The position numbers were made by a program, and so were the translations under genes. Of a DNA stretch of 64,000 nucleotides, positions 18,624-26,924 are shown in pieces; within the stretch, counting starts at the first letter, position 1; the number at the start of each line of letters is the position of its first letter. Source of the stretch: Nostocales cyanobacterium LEGE 11386 (GTDB lineage Bacteria > Cyanobacteriota > Cyanobacteriia > Cyanobacteriales > Nostocaceae); the NCBI GenBank assembly GCA_015207155.1, contig JADEXK010000022.1, forward strand, positions 18,430-82,429. The letters run 5' to 3'. The notes below the pieces were generated by a model that had not been told where the DNA came from, made no database searches, and saw only the letters and a list, made by a program, of their open reading frames with translations.

Positions 18624-21545
18624 TTACTTCGTCTCCATCCAATTATCACCTGCACGTACATCTACCACTAACGGCACCGTCAAATTTACTGCATCTTCCA
18701 TCACTGACTTAATTTCTGGTTTTAATTCTTCCCACTCCTGGGGAGGAACTTCAAATACTAATTCATCGTGAACTTGTAATAATAGCCGCGCCTGATATTT
18801 CTGCAAAACCTCATGTATTCGTACCATGGCAATTTTGATAATATCGGCACTGGAACCTTGAATTGGTGCATTAGCAGCAGCACGTAGTAAACCTGCATCG
18901 TAAGCACCTAAATTCTTTAATTTACTCAAGTCAATGTCTTCTGGGTTGCTGCCTTTTAATTTGCGTAAACTATTATTGGTAAATTCCAAATAGCGACGAC
19001 GACCGAGAATAGTTTCCACATAACCTTGAGCGATCGCTTGTTTTTTTACTCCTTCTAAATATGCAAAAATATTGGGGTAGCGTTCGTTAAATCGCTTAAT
19101 AAACTCGTTAGCAATGGTTTTATCTATTCCAGTTGAACGCGAAAACTTCAGCGAACCCATGCCATAAATCACACCAAAATTAATAGTTTTTGCTAACCTG
19201 CGTTCATCTGGTGTTATGTCATCTTTTTCAAATACCAACCGCGCCGTTACAGTGTGAATATCTTCATTTTGTTGGTATGCCTCTACTAATATTGGTTCTT
19301 GACTTAAATGAGCCAAAATTCGCAACTCGATTTGTGAGTAATCAGCAGCCACCATTAACCAGCTTGATTCTGGCAAAAATGCCTTACGAATTTGACGACT
19401 AAAAGCTGTACGAATAGGGATATTTTGCAAATTCGGATTAGAGGAAGATAACCTACCAGTTGATGTTGCTGTTTGATTAAAATCAGTATGCACTCGCTGA
19501 GTATCTGAACGTACTAATGCTGGCAGCGCATCTACATAAGTAGACTTTAATTTAGATAGGGTGCGGTACTCAATAATGGCATCAACAAACCCGGTTTGAT
19601 CGACTTCTTGGAGTTTTTCTAATGTTGCTGCATCTGTAGAAAAACCAGTTTGGATTTTACGAGAATGTTTGGTGCTTAACCCTAGCTTTTCAAACAATAT
19701 TTGGCTTAATTGTTTAGGAGAACCCAAGTTAAACTTTTCTCCAGCTATTACAGTTGCTTTCTCCTCTAACTTGGCTAAATCTATTTCTAATTGCTGGGAA
19801 AGTTCTTGGAGATATGCTGAATTAATCCGGACACCTGTATATTCCATCTGTGCTAAAACTGCTTCTAGCGGTTGTTCTACTTCTGCCAATAACTTGTGCA
19901 AAGCTGGAAATTTATCCAGTTCCTCACGTAATTTCGGCACAAGTTGAAATGTGGCGTAGACTTGCAAACAACAATAATTTGCTACAGCAGCAATATCTAT
20001 ATCAGCAATAGTTTTGCCTTTGGGAACTAAATCTAGATAATTCTGCACCATTAATCCCAAATATCGCAGCGCCAAATCACTCAAGTTGTGGCTAGTATCT
20101 GGATTTAGCACATAACTGGCTAGCATGGGATCAAATATTACTCCCGCCAAGTTGATTTTTTGACAACGGAAAACTAAGCGGTCAAATTTGCCATTCTGGA
20201 ATGTTTTGGGATAGTCAGCATTTTCCAGAATTGGACGTAGTGCTTCTAACACCATATCTTTAGGCAAATTTTCCCCAGTTTTATGATTAATTGGAATATA
20301 AGCTGATTCATCAGGTTTAATTCCCCAGCAGCAGCCAATTCCGACTAATTCCGCATCCCGTGGCTCTAAATCACTAGTTTCGGTGTCCCAAGCAACAGGT
20401 ATTTCTAAGTTGGTAAATTGTTGTAATAGGTTGACTAACTCGGTGAGTTTGGCTTCTGTATTAATGATACGTGGTTGAATTAATGATGTCGGTTGCTGTG
20501 GCGCTGCGGCTGTATCTTCAGCACTGAAGAACCACATATCATTGTCTTCATCAGTATTCGGTTGTGTGATTGTTTCAGGTGATGGATGCTCTGTGACTTC
20601 GCCGCCAAAACGTTTCTGAAGTTCGTTGACTTTGCCTAAAAAAGTTTTGAATTCTAACTTTTCTAAAATTGGTATGAGAATACTGGTGTCGAACCCTGTT
20701 AATTTGCAATCTTCTAAATCAATTTCTAAAGGAACATCTACAACGATTTTTGCTAAGTAGTGAGACCTTTGAGCGTCTTCTCTACCTGTTGCTAATTTTT
20801 TCTGGGTTGCGCCTTTAATTTCATCTAGTGCCGCATAAATCTGCTCAAGCGAGCCATAGGTGCTAAGTAGTTGCACGGCTGTTTTTTCGCCAATTCCCTT
20901 GACACCGGGAATATTATCTGATTTGTCACCACAGAGGGCTTTAAAATCGACAATTTGCGTAGGTAATACGCCCAATTTTTCTTTAACTTGTTCTGTACTA
21001 AATTCAGTGATGCTGTTTGTAGAGCGCTTCAGAGCATCTGGACTAAAATTTAAAACAGTAATTTCCTGATCAGGATCGATTAATTGAAATAAATCGCGAT
21101 CGCCTGTCAAAATTTTCACTTTATACCCAGCCGCAGTTGCTTTTTGTGCTAAGGTTCCCAACACATCATCTGCCTCATAACCAGGTGCAGTCAAGATTGG
21201 CAGATTAAAGCCTTCCAGTAATTCGTGGAGATTTTTCAAATCAGGAACAAAGTCCTCTGGCGTTCCTGGACGATCAGCTTTATATGTATCGTCGGCTTCA
21301 TGGCGAAAAGTTGGCAAGCCTAAATCAAAAGCGATCGCCATTGCTTGTGGCTGTTGTGTAGCCATGACTTCCAAAAGGCACTTGAGAAAGCCAAAACATA
21401 CACTGGTAGGAATCCCCGTCTTGGTACGTAGTCCCCCGTCTCGCCCTTTGGCGAAAGCAAAGTATGAACGAAAGGCAAGAGAGTGTCCATCTACAAGGAT
21501 GAACGTGGGACGTGTTGCTGTTACAGAATCGGCAGTTTGAGACAT
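18624..21545 (-). CDS. polA: DNA polymerase I (with altered 3'-5' exonuclease motif III)
   Basis: The 973-residue protein has a 5'-3' exonuclease (residues 1-310: LVDGHSLAFRSYFAF, YEADDVLGTLA, GDKSDNIPGVKGIG), a 3'-5' exonuclease-like domain (about 370-570) and an A-family polymerase with motifs A (DYSQIELRILAH), B (RRLAKTINFGVIYG) and C (QVHDELVFEVP). It fills gaps in Okazaki-fragment processing and excision repair. In the proofreading domain Exo I (DTETSDL) and Exo II (QNGKFDRLVF) are intact. Exo III, normally YxxxD, reads Y524-C-C-L-Q528, so the metal-ligand Asp is replaced by Gln. It stands alone, with long intergenic regions on both sides. Confidence 0.96.
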   Translation of the reverse strand: MSQTADSVTATRPTFILVDGHSLAFRSYFAFAKGRDGGLRTKTGIPTSVCFGFLKCLLEVMATQQPQAMAIAFDLGLPTFRHEADDTYKADRPGTPEDFVPDLKNLHELLEGFNLPILTAPGYEADDVLGTLAQKATAAGYKVKILTGDRDLFQLIDPDQEITVLNFSPDALKRSTNSITEFSTEQVKEKLGVLPTQIVDFKALCGDKSDNIPGVKGIGEKTAVQLLSTYGSLEQIYAALDEIKGATQKKLATGREDAQRSHYLAKIVVDVPLEIDLEDCKLTGFDTSILIPILEKLEFKTFLGKVNELQKRFGGEVTEHPSPETITQPNTDEDNDMWFFSAEDTAAAPQQPTSLIQPRIINTEAKLTELVNLLQQFTNLEIPVAWDTETSDLEPRDAELVGIGCCWGIKPDESAYIPINHKTGENLPKDMVLEALRPILENADYPKTFQNGKFDRLVFRCQKINLAGVIFDPMLASYVLNPDTSHNLSDLALRYLGLMVQNYLDLVPKGKTIADIDIAAVANYCCLQVYATFQLVPKLREELDKFPALHKLLAEVEQPLEAVLAQMEYTGVRINSAYLQELSQQLEIDLAKLEEKATVIAGEKFNLGSPKQLSQILFEKLGLSTKHSRKIQTGFSTDAATLEKLQEVDQTGFVDAIIEYRTLSKLKSTYVDALPALVRSDTQRVHTDFNQTATSTGRLSSSNPNLQNIPIRTAFSRQIRKAFLPESSWLMVAADYSQIELRILAHLSQEPILVEAYQQNEDIHTVTARLVFEKDDITPDERRLAKTINFGVIYGMGSLKFSRSTGIDKTIANEFIKRFNERYPNIFAYLEGVKKQAIAQGYVETILGRRRYLEFTNNSLRKLKGSNPEDIDLSKLKNLGAYDAGLLRAAANAPIQGSSADIIKIAMVRIHEVLQKYQARLLLQVHDELVFEVPPQEWEELKPEIKSVMEDAVNLTVPLVVDVRAGDNWMETK

Positions 21546-21720
21546 AGCCCTATTTTAGCCAGAAGCTTTGGTCATAAAACTAGTGGGTCAGTTCTTTGTT
21601 GAGTACAGTTTTAAAGACTGTGAAATAGTTTCAGCATACCAATTATTTCTACATCCGTATAAAAAGCATTAAATTTGTAGATTTAGTACGGAAGCAAATT
21701 TAAACTAGCTTTTAAGAAAT

Positions 21721-21773
21721 AGTGCTGAGTGCGCTGCTTGCCCTAAGCGAAGTCGAAGGGGAGTGCTGAGTTA
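21721..21773. repeat. Dispersed 50-base repeat, copy 1
   Basis: The unit begins and ends with AGTGCTGAGT (21721-21730 and 21762-21771) around a GCGAAGTCGAAGGGG core. A near-identical copy is at 33585-33633, and a diverged core, GAGCGCAGTCGAAG, lies near 13660. It resembles the small intergenic repeats common in Nostoc genomes. Confidence 0.85.
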
Positions 21774-21803
21774 GAAGTAAAAACTGTTTCTTTCATTCGT
21801 GGC

Positions 21804-21920
21804 TGGTGGTGTGCAGTTCATAGCTGCATAAACTCTTCGGGTAATTTCTTTCACCCTTTATCCACGTAGCGGACACACCACAAGGAGTAAGCTCAATCGT
21901 GACTTTGGCGAGTGCTTACC
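21804..21920 (+). ncRNA. Candidate structured leader RNA upstream of the PEP-CTERM gene
   Basis: Complementary segments could form a multi-branched fold: TGGTGTG (21807-21813) with CACACCA (21874-21880), GGGT (21839-21842) with ACCC (21853-21856) inside it, and GTAAGC (21887-21892) with GCTTAC (21914-21919) beside it. It lies about 190 bases before the start codon. I could not match it to a riboswitch class I know. The fold is an inference from complementarity only. Confidence 0.3.
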
Positions 21921-22105
21921 AGCATCGAAGTCTCTTTTCATTAACAAAACTTTATATACATGTTCTCAAAGATGTATTTGTCGAACTTATTTCATAATCA
22001 AAGCTTTACATAAATTTAAGTATATTTATCAAGCCTACAAGCGAAATTTCAGAGTTAGAAATAAGTTGTAATCATGCAATCGTTAGTTTGAGAAATCCAT
22101 TTTCC

Positions 22106-22822
22106 ATGACAACAAAACTACTCAATTCTTTAGCCACCGCCACAACTTTGGCAGGAATCATGGCAACAGCAGGAGTTGCTAATGCAGCTTCCCTTTCATT
22201 CACTACTTCCACTGATTTCGAGCTAACAGACATTATTAATTCAGTTCTCAGCATTCAAAAGTTTGATTCATCTCTCGGTACTCTCAATAGCGTTAAGCTA
22301 GATTTTGTCAGTGACTTAACTGGAAGTGCTGGATTTGAAAACAGAGGTGCCGGAGCGTCTACAATCACAGTTAGGTTAGGTGCTGATATTTCATTGCAGC
22401 AATCTGACTTACAACTAGAACCTCCCTTTCCGATTAGTCCAGAGAGTTCTCAAACATACCAAGTTAATGCCTTTGATGGCACAGTTGATTTTGCTGGTAC
22501 TTCCGGAAGAACTGTTCAAGGGCTAACGGCAACTCAATCCACCACTACAATGTTCACTGATGCCTCATCCTTACAGATATTTACTGGTATCGGCAATCTA
22601 GACTTTTTATTCTCAGCTTTAGCTACCTCAGGGGTAACAGGCTCAGGCAACATCAGTTCTTTTGTTGATACACTTGCCAAAGCAAGTCTCAAAGTCACAT
22701 ATGATTATGATGAGTTGACGACTGTTCCTGAACCTTCCACCGCTCTGGGAATGGGTCTCATTGCCGGGCTTGGTTTGTTATCACAACGCAAAAAAAGCTG
22801 GTTCAAGATTACCAATTCATAG
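22106..22822 (+). CDS. Exported PEP-CTERM protein
   Basis: The product is about 238 residues from the ATG at 22106, with a signal peptide (LLNSLATATTLAGIMATAGVANA) and a Ser/Thr-rich beta-type body. The C-terminal sorting signal is VPEPSTALGMGLIAGLGLL followed by QRKKSW: PEP motif, membrane helix and basic tail. Exosortase would cleave at the PEP motif, so the protein is probably delivered to the surface or extracellular matrix. The body has no domain I recognise. A terminator follows within ten bases. Confidence 0.9.
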   Translation: MTTKLLNSLATATTLAGIMATAGVANAASLSFTTSTDFELTDIINSVLSIQKFDSSLGTLNSVKLDFVSDLTGSAGFENRGAGASTITVRLGADISLQQSDLQLEPPFPISPESSQTYQVNAFDGTVDFAGTSGRTVQGLTATQSTTTMFTDASSLQIFTGIGNLDFLFSALATSGVTGSGNISSFVDTLAKASLKVTYDYDELTTVPEPSTALGMGLIAGLGLLSQRKKSWFKITNS

Positions 22823-22830
22823 ACTTTTGG

Positions 22831-22857
22831 CAAGGGTGGGTTTTTACCACCCTTTCT
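22831..22857 (+). terminator. Terminator after the PEP-CTERM gene
   Basis: AAGGGTGG pairs with CCACCCTT around GTTTTTA, followed by TCTCAATTTCT. The stem is perfect, but the T-run is interrupted. Confidence 0.75.
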
Positions 22858-23304
22858 CAATTTCTAAAAGATTACTTGCCGTTGACATTTAACTATCAGT
22901 AATATTTTCTGATATAGTCAACAGTCATAGTTTCAGAAGTCTATTTATTCAACAGTTGCGTATTGATTTCAATGTTTTTCTCTAGGTGTTTAAATAGCTG
23001 CTTCTGTCAAGCTATGAAAATTAAATCTAAAAAACCCGGATCATGTATCTGGGTTTTTTATTGTAAATATGAGACCCTATAAATCACCATTATGACCATA
23101 ATTATGCAGCAAAATTCGGATATCGGGAGTTACTTTATCTCACTTTGGACTGGCACCATTGCACAAACATCCTGGTATACTCCCTCTGCTTCCCCTACCT
23201 CCCCTACTTGCCTAAATGTATTGCACCTTAGGTATGACCACTCCCCACTGCCTCCTAGAGCCTGTTAACCTCATACTGGGAGTTTAAACCTTGATGGGAA
23301 ATTT
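22858..23304. other. Intergenic region with an orphan terminator
   Basis: A strong terminator at 23029-23062 has no gene in front of it: the previous gene already ends in its own hairpin at 22857. About 170 bases between the two could be a small RNA. A TTGACA box lies at 22882-22887, but TATAGT at 22913 is too far (25 bases) for a canonical promoter. The rest is low-complexity CCCCTACCTCCCC-type sequence. Confidence 0.4.
23029..23062 (+). terminator. Strong orphan Rho-independent terminator
   Basis: AAAAACCCGGA pairs with TCTGGGTTTTT around TCATGTA, followed directly by TTATT. The flanking A and T tracts make it usable in both directions. Confidence 0.8.
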
Positions 23305-24180
23305 ATGCACAAAGCATCTGCCGTTGACTTGGCATCCACTGTTAATCTAGCCATAGCTGCAAAAGAAATTAAATTACTGGTTTTAGATATAGATGGCACA
23401 ATTTCTGGACAATCCAATACGTTGAGCGAACCTGTAAAGCAAGCGATCGCATCAGTGCAAGCTCAAGGAATTCAAGTAGCGATCGCTACTGGTCGTATGT
23501 ATTGTTCAGCCTTACGCTTCCACCAAGAAATTAACTCTACCCTACCGTTGATGGCCTATCAAGGAGCCTGGATTCAAGACCCAGCTAATCAGAAAATTCA
23601 TCGGCATTTAGCTGTTTCCAAAGAAATTGCTCACCAGTTACTAGACTATTTTGAACAGCCGCACTTGCGATCGCTTTTATCTGTGCATTTTTATATCAAT
23701 GACCAGCTTTATGTGCGGGAGTTAACCCCAGAAACCCAAATTTATGCAGCCCGGTCTGGTATTACGCCGATTCCTGTAGGTGATTTGCGCCAAGTCTTAA
23801 CGAATGAACCCACAAAAGTCTTGGCTTTGTGCGATGACACAAATGTTATCAATGAGCTACTGGGGAATTTGCGTCGCCAATACACACCTGCTGAACTTTA
23901 TCTGACAACATCTATTGCTACCTTTTTTGAAGCAACTAATGCTTTTGTGAATAAAGGAACTGCTGTGCGCTACTTAGCAGAAGAATTGCTAGGATTACAA
24001 AGAACCAATGTCATGACCATTGGTGATAATTTCAACGACTTAGAAATGCTAGAATATGCTGGCATTGGTGTAGCTATGGGTAATGCACCAGCAGGTGTAC
24101 AAGCGATCGCCCAGTGGGTAGCTCCTAGCGTAGAGGAAGATGGCGCTGCACAGGCGATCAAAAAATTTTTACTGTCTTAA
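23305..24180 (+). CDS. Cof-type HAD-IIB hydrolase (sugar-phosphate phosphatase-like)
   Basis: The 291-residue protein shows the four HAD motifs: LLVLDIDGTISG (nucleophile Asp plus DxD), AIATGR, the Lys-containing motif III region (FVNKGTAVRYLAEEL) and TIGDNFNDLEML with GVAMGNAPAGVQ. The C2B cap (about residues 95-200) sits in the usual place. Members dephosphorylate phosphosugars, FMN or other small metabolites. The exact substrate cannot be read. An N-terminal extension of about 20 residues precedes the core. It is a single gene. Confidence 0.9.
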   Translation: MHKASAVDLASTVNLAIAAKEIKLLVLDIDGTISGQSNTLSEPVKQAIASVQAQGIQVAIATGRMYCSALRFHQEINSTLPLMAYQGAWIQDPANQKIHRHLAVSKEIAHQLLDYFEQPHLRSLLSVHFYINDQLYVRELTPETQIYAARSGITPIPVGDLRQVLTNEPTKVLALCDDTNVINELLGNLRRQYTPAELYLTTSIATFFEATNAFVNKGTAVRYLAEELLGLQRTNVMTIGDNFNDLEMLEYAGIGVAMGNAPAGVQAIAQWVAPSVEEDGAAQAIKKFLLS

Positions 24181-24213
24181 GGGTACTTTTTGTAGGTATA
24201 CCCTATACAAATC

Positions 24214-24310
24214 TATATGAAATCAGAAAGGACACCGACGACTGGCCGTGTTTCGTCTCGGTGCCCTTGCTGGTTCGCTCCTCACACACCTGCTAATATA
24301 GCCGAGGTGA
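24214..24310 (+). ncRNA. Candidate small RNA with Yfr1-like core
   Basis: A promoter-like pair, TTGTAG (24190) and TATATG (24214-24219) 18 bases apart, precedes a hairpin (CACCGA 24233-24238 with TCGGTG 24258-24263, extended by GAC/GTC). Next is an unpaired CTCCTCACAC at 24278-24287, then a short stem (CACCT...AGGTG). Hairpin, CUCCUCACAC, hairpin is the architecture I recall for the cyanobacterial regulator Yfr1, whose invariant core is ACUCCUCACAC; the first base here is G. The weak point is the absence of a U-run after the last stem. Only about 125 bases of the surrounding 369-base gap are explained by this. Confidence 0.35.
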
Positions 24311-24549
24311 TTAAATGAGTCAATAGTTACCAGAAAAGTTTTGATTTTTCCCTCAGAGACAGTACTGACCTAGGGTACGCTCATTCAGCACAAAATTGCG
24401 TAGGCATTCTTTGAGAATCATGGCAAAGCCTGATGGTAAAAATTTTTTTCATCCAAAATCCAAAATTGCTATGACTAAAACTAGGGTGCAGGGTGTGGGG
24501 AGGAAATAGAGAACAGCTTTTTTGTATACCCTACACTCTTCAAGTTGAC

Positions 24550-25500
24550 TTATAACTCCAAAGGCGCAAAAACCCCCAGTTTCTCTACCAGCAAAAACCT
24601 CAACACAGACTGAGTAGCCATCACCAATCCCAGTCTGGCTTGGGCTAATTCTGGTGAGGAAGTTTTTATATCTCCCCAAATGCGGCAAATGCGCCAGAAG
24701 GACTCAAAAGCTTGAGTTAAATCTAGCCCCACTTTTTCCCAGTTTACCGAAGCACTAAAATCAAAGCTCTCTAAATGATCTACTGCTTGCACTAACTCAG
24801 AAATTAGATGACCTTCAGCTGGGTGATTAAGGCGGAGCATGTCTTCACAATTAAGCCAAGGTATCTGTTCTGTGGAGGTTACACGCCAAAAAGCTGACAC
24901 AGAACTTGGGAAATTCGGCTTTTGCCACTGGGCATTTTCCCCAGCCTCTGGTAGTGGTTCCCTGAGTTTAATCAATCCTTCTCGGTGAGCTAGCAGTACT
25001 AATGAGCAGCAACGTGCATGGGCATATTGAATTGCAAACAACCGGGCAGGATTTTGAGAGATAATTTCTCTTTTTCTTATTGCCCCCCAATCTTGAAGCG
25101 CTCCATCTCCCCATTTCCCTATTTCCTCATTTTCCCCTACATTCCTCACAGCCAGACGTTGCAACCAGGCTGCTAGAAATGGATGAGTTAATTCTAAATA
25201 AATCCAACCAGGAGGAACTATTTTGACGTTGAAAACGTCACCATCGGTTGCCAATAAGTGAAAGGCGATACCACTGGCTATCTCCATAGGTGTTTGATTA
25301 TGAGATTTTGACAGCCGTAGGGCTACACCTGAGATATACAAAACTTGGTTATTATCTCTACCTTTATATAGAGGGAATTGTTTATCTTTTATGCAGCGAT
25401 ATTCTTCGCTCAAAGTATGACCACTGAGTGAATGCAGTAAGTAGCTATATATTAAGCGCTTAATTGATAGATAGTTGCTCACTAGTAGTCTTTGATGCAC
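24550..25500 (-). CDS. Free-standing DALR anticodon-binding domain protein (ArgRS-related)
   Basis: The 316-residue protein ends in a DALR-type helical domain like the C-terminus of arginyl-tRNA synthetase: LISELVQAVDHLESF, LDLTQAFESFWRICRIWG, ELAQARLGLVMATQSVLRFLLVEKLGV. No catalytic HIGH or KMSKS motif is present, and at 316 residues it cannot be a whole synthetase. The N-terminal half (SGVALRLSKSHNQTP, PGWIYLELTHPFLAAWLQ) looks like the tRNA-contacting region of the same family. It may bind tRNA as a regulator or accessory factor. It starts with GTG. The function is not established. Confidence 0.75.
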   Translation of the reverse strand: MHQRLLVSNYLSIKRLIYSYLLHSLSGHTLSEEYRCIKDKQFPLYKGRDNNQVLYISGVALRLSKSHNQTPMEIASGIAFHLLATDGDVFNVKIVPPGWIYLELTHPFLAAWLQRLAVRNVGENEEIGKWGDGALQDWGAIRKREIISQNPARLFAIQYAHARCCSLVLLAHREGLIKLREPLPEAGENAQWQKPNFPSSVSAFWRVTSTEQIPWLNCEDMLRLNHPAEGHLISELVQAVDHLESFDFSASVNWEKVGLDLTQAFESFWRICRIWGDIKTSSPELAQARLGLVMATQSVLRFLLVEKLGVFAPLEL

Positions 25501-25631
25501 ATAGTTCTGTGCAAAAAACTATTTCTTAACTGATTCGGATATTTTCTTCATCTATCCTCAGATATAGACCTAATTTAGATGAAGAAAAATGAGAGTAGCA
25601 TAAAATTTGATGAATATTCGATGAATAGTAA

Positions 25632-25671
25632 GTAAACTTTACTACCATCATTGTACAGTAGGAAGTATAAC
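25632..25671 (+). promoter_or_regulatory. Candidate NtcA-activated promoter of the Crp-family gene
   Basis: GTA (25632-25634), eight bases, TAC (25643-25645) is an exact GTA-N8-TAC NtcA half-site pair. Twenty bases downstream lies TATAAC (25666-25671) in place of a -10 box. This matches the class II layout of NtcA-dependent promoters, in which the NtcA site replaces the -35 box. The predicted start of transcription is about 95 bases before the ATG of the Crp-family gene. Confidence 0.5.
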
Positions 25672-25672
25672 A

Positions 25673-25705
25673 AAAGAGTAGAGTGCAAATTGCCTTCTAC
25701 TCTTT
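25673..25705 (+). promoter_or_regulatory. Leader hairpin of the Crp-family gene
   Basis: AAAGAGTAG (25673-25681) is perfectly complementary to CTACTCTTT (25697-25705) with a 15-base loop. It would sit at the extreme 5' end of a transcript from the candidate NtcA promoter. It could stabilise the mRNA or attenuate it. There is no T-run beyond the stem itself. Confidence 0.5.
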
Positions 25706-25772
25706 GGATGGCTGGCGCTGTTAGGCGTTAAGCCTACCCCGCCAACACAAAGACACTCCTTGCACCTTATCT

Positions 25773-26531
25773 ATGACGTCTTTGTCTTCAGCCGAACGCT
25801 CTTTGTTACCTATGCAATCTCCATCCTCCTTTTCTGAGGCATCACGGCCTTTTCTGACTTGGCAACGGATTCTTGACTGGGCTCAAGAACACTACCGATG
25901 CCGCACCTTTAGCAAAGATGAACGCATTCCAGCCCGGCCTGGATTGCTGTATTTGGTGCAAAGGGGCGCAATCCGCATGGTAGGAACCGCTCAGGTTAGT
26001 GCCACTGCCAGTCAGCTAACGTCTCGACGAATCAACAGAACTCCAGAAGAAGCTTTCTTGGGTTTTGTCGGAGCGGGACAGCCGTTTGAAATTGTTGCTC
26101 AGTCACCATTCACGCTCCAAGCATACGCCCACGTTGACCAGACTGCGGTGCTGTGGATGTACTGGCACGACTTAGACAACTGGCCTCACTTCCGGCGCGA
26201 AGTGATGGATGCCTTTAGGTATCAGCACCAGCGTAAACTGCTGTGGCTGAGTGCCTTGGGACAACGGCGGACAATCGACCGACTCTTAGGATTTCTCACA
26301 TTGTTAATTGAGGAATATGGAGAGCCAGCGATGAGCGAAACCGATCCCGATGTCATTCGTGGCTATTGTCTGCCCTTTCCTCTTACTCATGCCCAAATTG
26401 GTAGCGCGATTGGTTCGACTCGTGTCACCGTCACTCGCTTGATGGGTAAGTTGCGTCAACGCGGCTTAATCCTGACTCAGGGTGACAATCTCATTTGCTT
26501 ACCAGCAGAGTCGATTAATAGAGTCAGCTAA
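25773..26531 (+). CDS. Crp/Fnr-family transcriptional regulator, cyanobacterial type
   Basis: A 252-residue regulator. The C-terminal HTH_Crp is clear: FPLTHAQIGSAIGSTRVTVTRLMGKLRQRGLI. The N-terminal beta-roll (RIPARPGLLYLVQRGAIRMVG, EAFLGFVGAGQPFEIVAQS) lacks the conserved Arg-Ser/Thr phosphate cassette of cAMP binders, as in NtcA-like proteins. The long dimerisation helix (RREVMDAFRYQHQRKLLWLSAL) is intact. The gene has its own long leader with a candidate NtcA site, which would tie it to nitrogen control (inference). It is GC-richer than its neighbours. Target genes unknown. Confidence 0.88.
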   Translation: MTSLSSAERSLLPMQSPSSFSEASRPFLTWQRILDWAQEHYRCRTFSKDERIPARPGLLYLVQRGAIRMVGTAQVSATASQLTSRRINRTPEEAFLGFVGAGQPFEIVAQSPFTLQAYAHVDQTAVLWMYWHDLDNWPHFRREVMDAFRYQHQRKLLWLSALGQRRTIDRLLGFLTLLIEEYGEPAMSETDPDVIRGYCLPFPLTHAQIGSAIGSTRVTVTRLMGKLRQRGLILTQGDNLICLPAESINRVS

Positions 26532-26924
26532 AGCGCATTCAGATTTCTCACGAGAAGCCGCAGTAAGTTAGCGTCAGCAACACCTACTTGCTGCTAGGCT
26601 TGACCAGTCTGTTTGACCACCACAAACAGACTGCGCGTAATCAGTTAATGCTGATGGAAGAATCTCAATGTTCAATTTGTTTCGTTTACCAAGAGCATTT
26701 AGAAGGGAGAATAAATGGTTCTTGGTAGGAAGCAGTTTATTGCCCTTGCGTCCGCCCCAACGGCAAGGGCTAATAAAATGTTGAGGATCTGCGCTTTGGG
26801 GCAAAAGCGTATTTTTTAGATGTCACCGAGACTGTCAGCTCATTTTTATAAGACTTGGGTGGTTGTGGAAGTAAAGTCCACAAGGGAGACCACCCAAAAT
26901 GTCTTGAAAAAATTAATTTCGTTA
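26532..26924. other. Intergenic region with three hairpins
   Basis: It lies between convergent genes. AGTCTGTTTG (26606-26615) pairs perfectly with 26623-26632 around a 7-base loop. GCCCTTGC near 26740 pairs with GCAAGGGC near 26765. TTGGGTGGT (26855-26863) pairs with ACCACCCAA (26889-26897), enclosing a second stem TGTGGA/TCCACA. The last could end the kinase transcript, though its T-run is poor. The 76-codon minus-strand frame across the region has no protein-like character. Confidence 0.55.

Larger units (their letters stand above)
21546..22105. other. Intergenic region between polA and the PEP-CTERM gene with repeat and structured segment
   Basis: It must contain the polA promoter (leftward) and the leader of the PEP-CTERM gene. 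It holds a dispersed repeat (21721-21773) and several nested complementary segments (21804-21920). No reading frame is worth calling. Confidence 0.6.

Noticed and set aside
21804..21920. Assignment to a c-di-AMP (ydaO) or cobalamin riboswitch
   Set aside because: A GGGTAAT...ACCC segment is loosely similar to ydaO, but the conserved pseudoknot and GAAGC/AGCTAAC blocks are missing. No B12 box is present.
24271..24300. GGTTCG resembling a tRNA T-arm
   Set aside because: There is no matching acceptor, D or anticodon arms on either strand.
26574..26804. 76-codon minus-strand frame between the Crp and kinase genes
   Set aside because: It spans two intergenic hairpins, has biased composition and has no plausible ribosome site.
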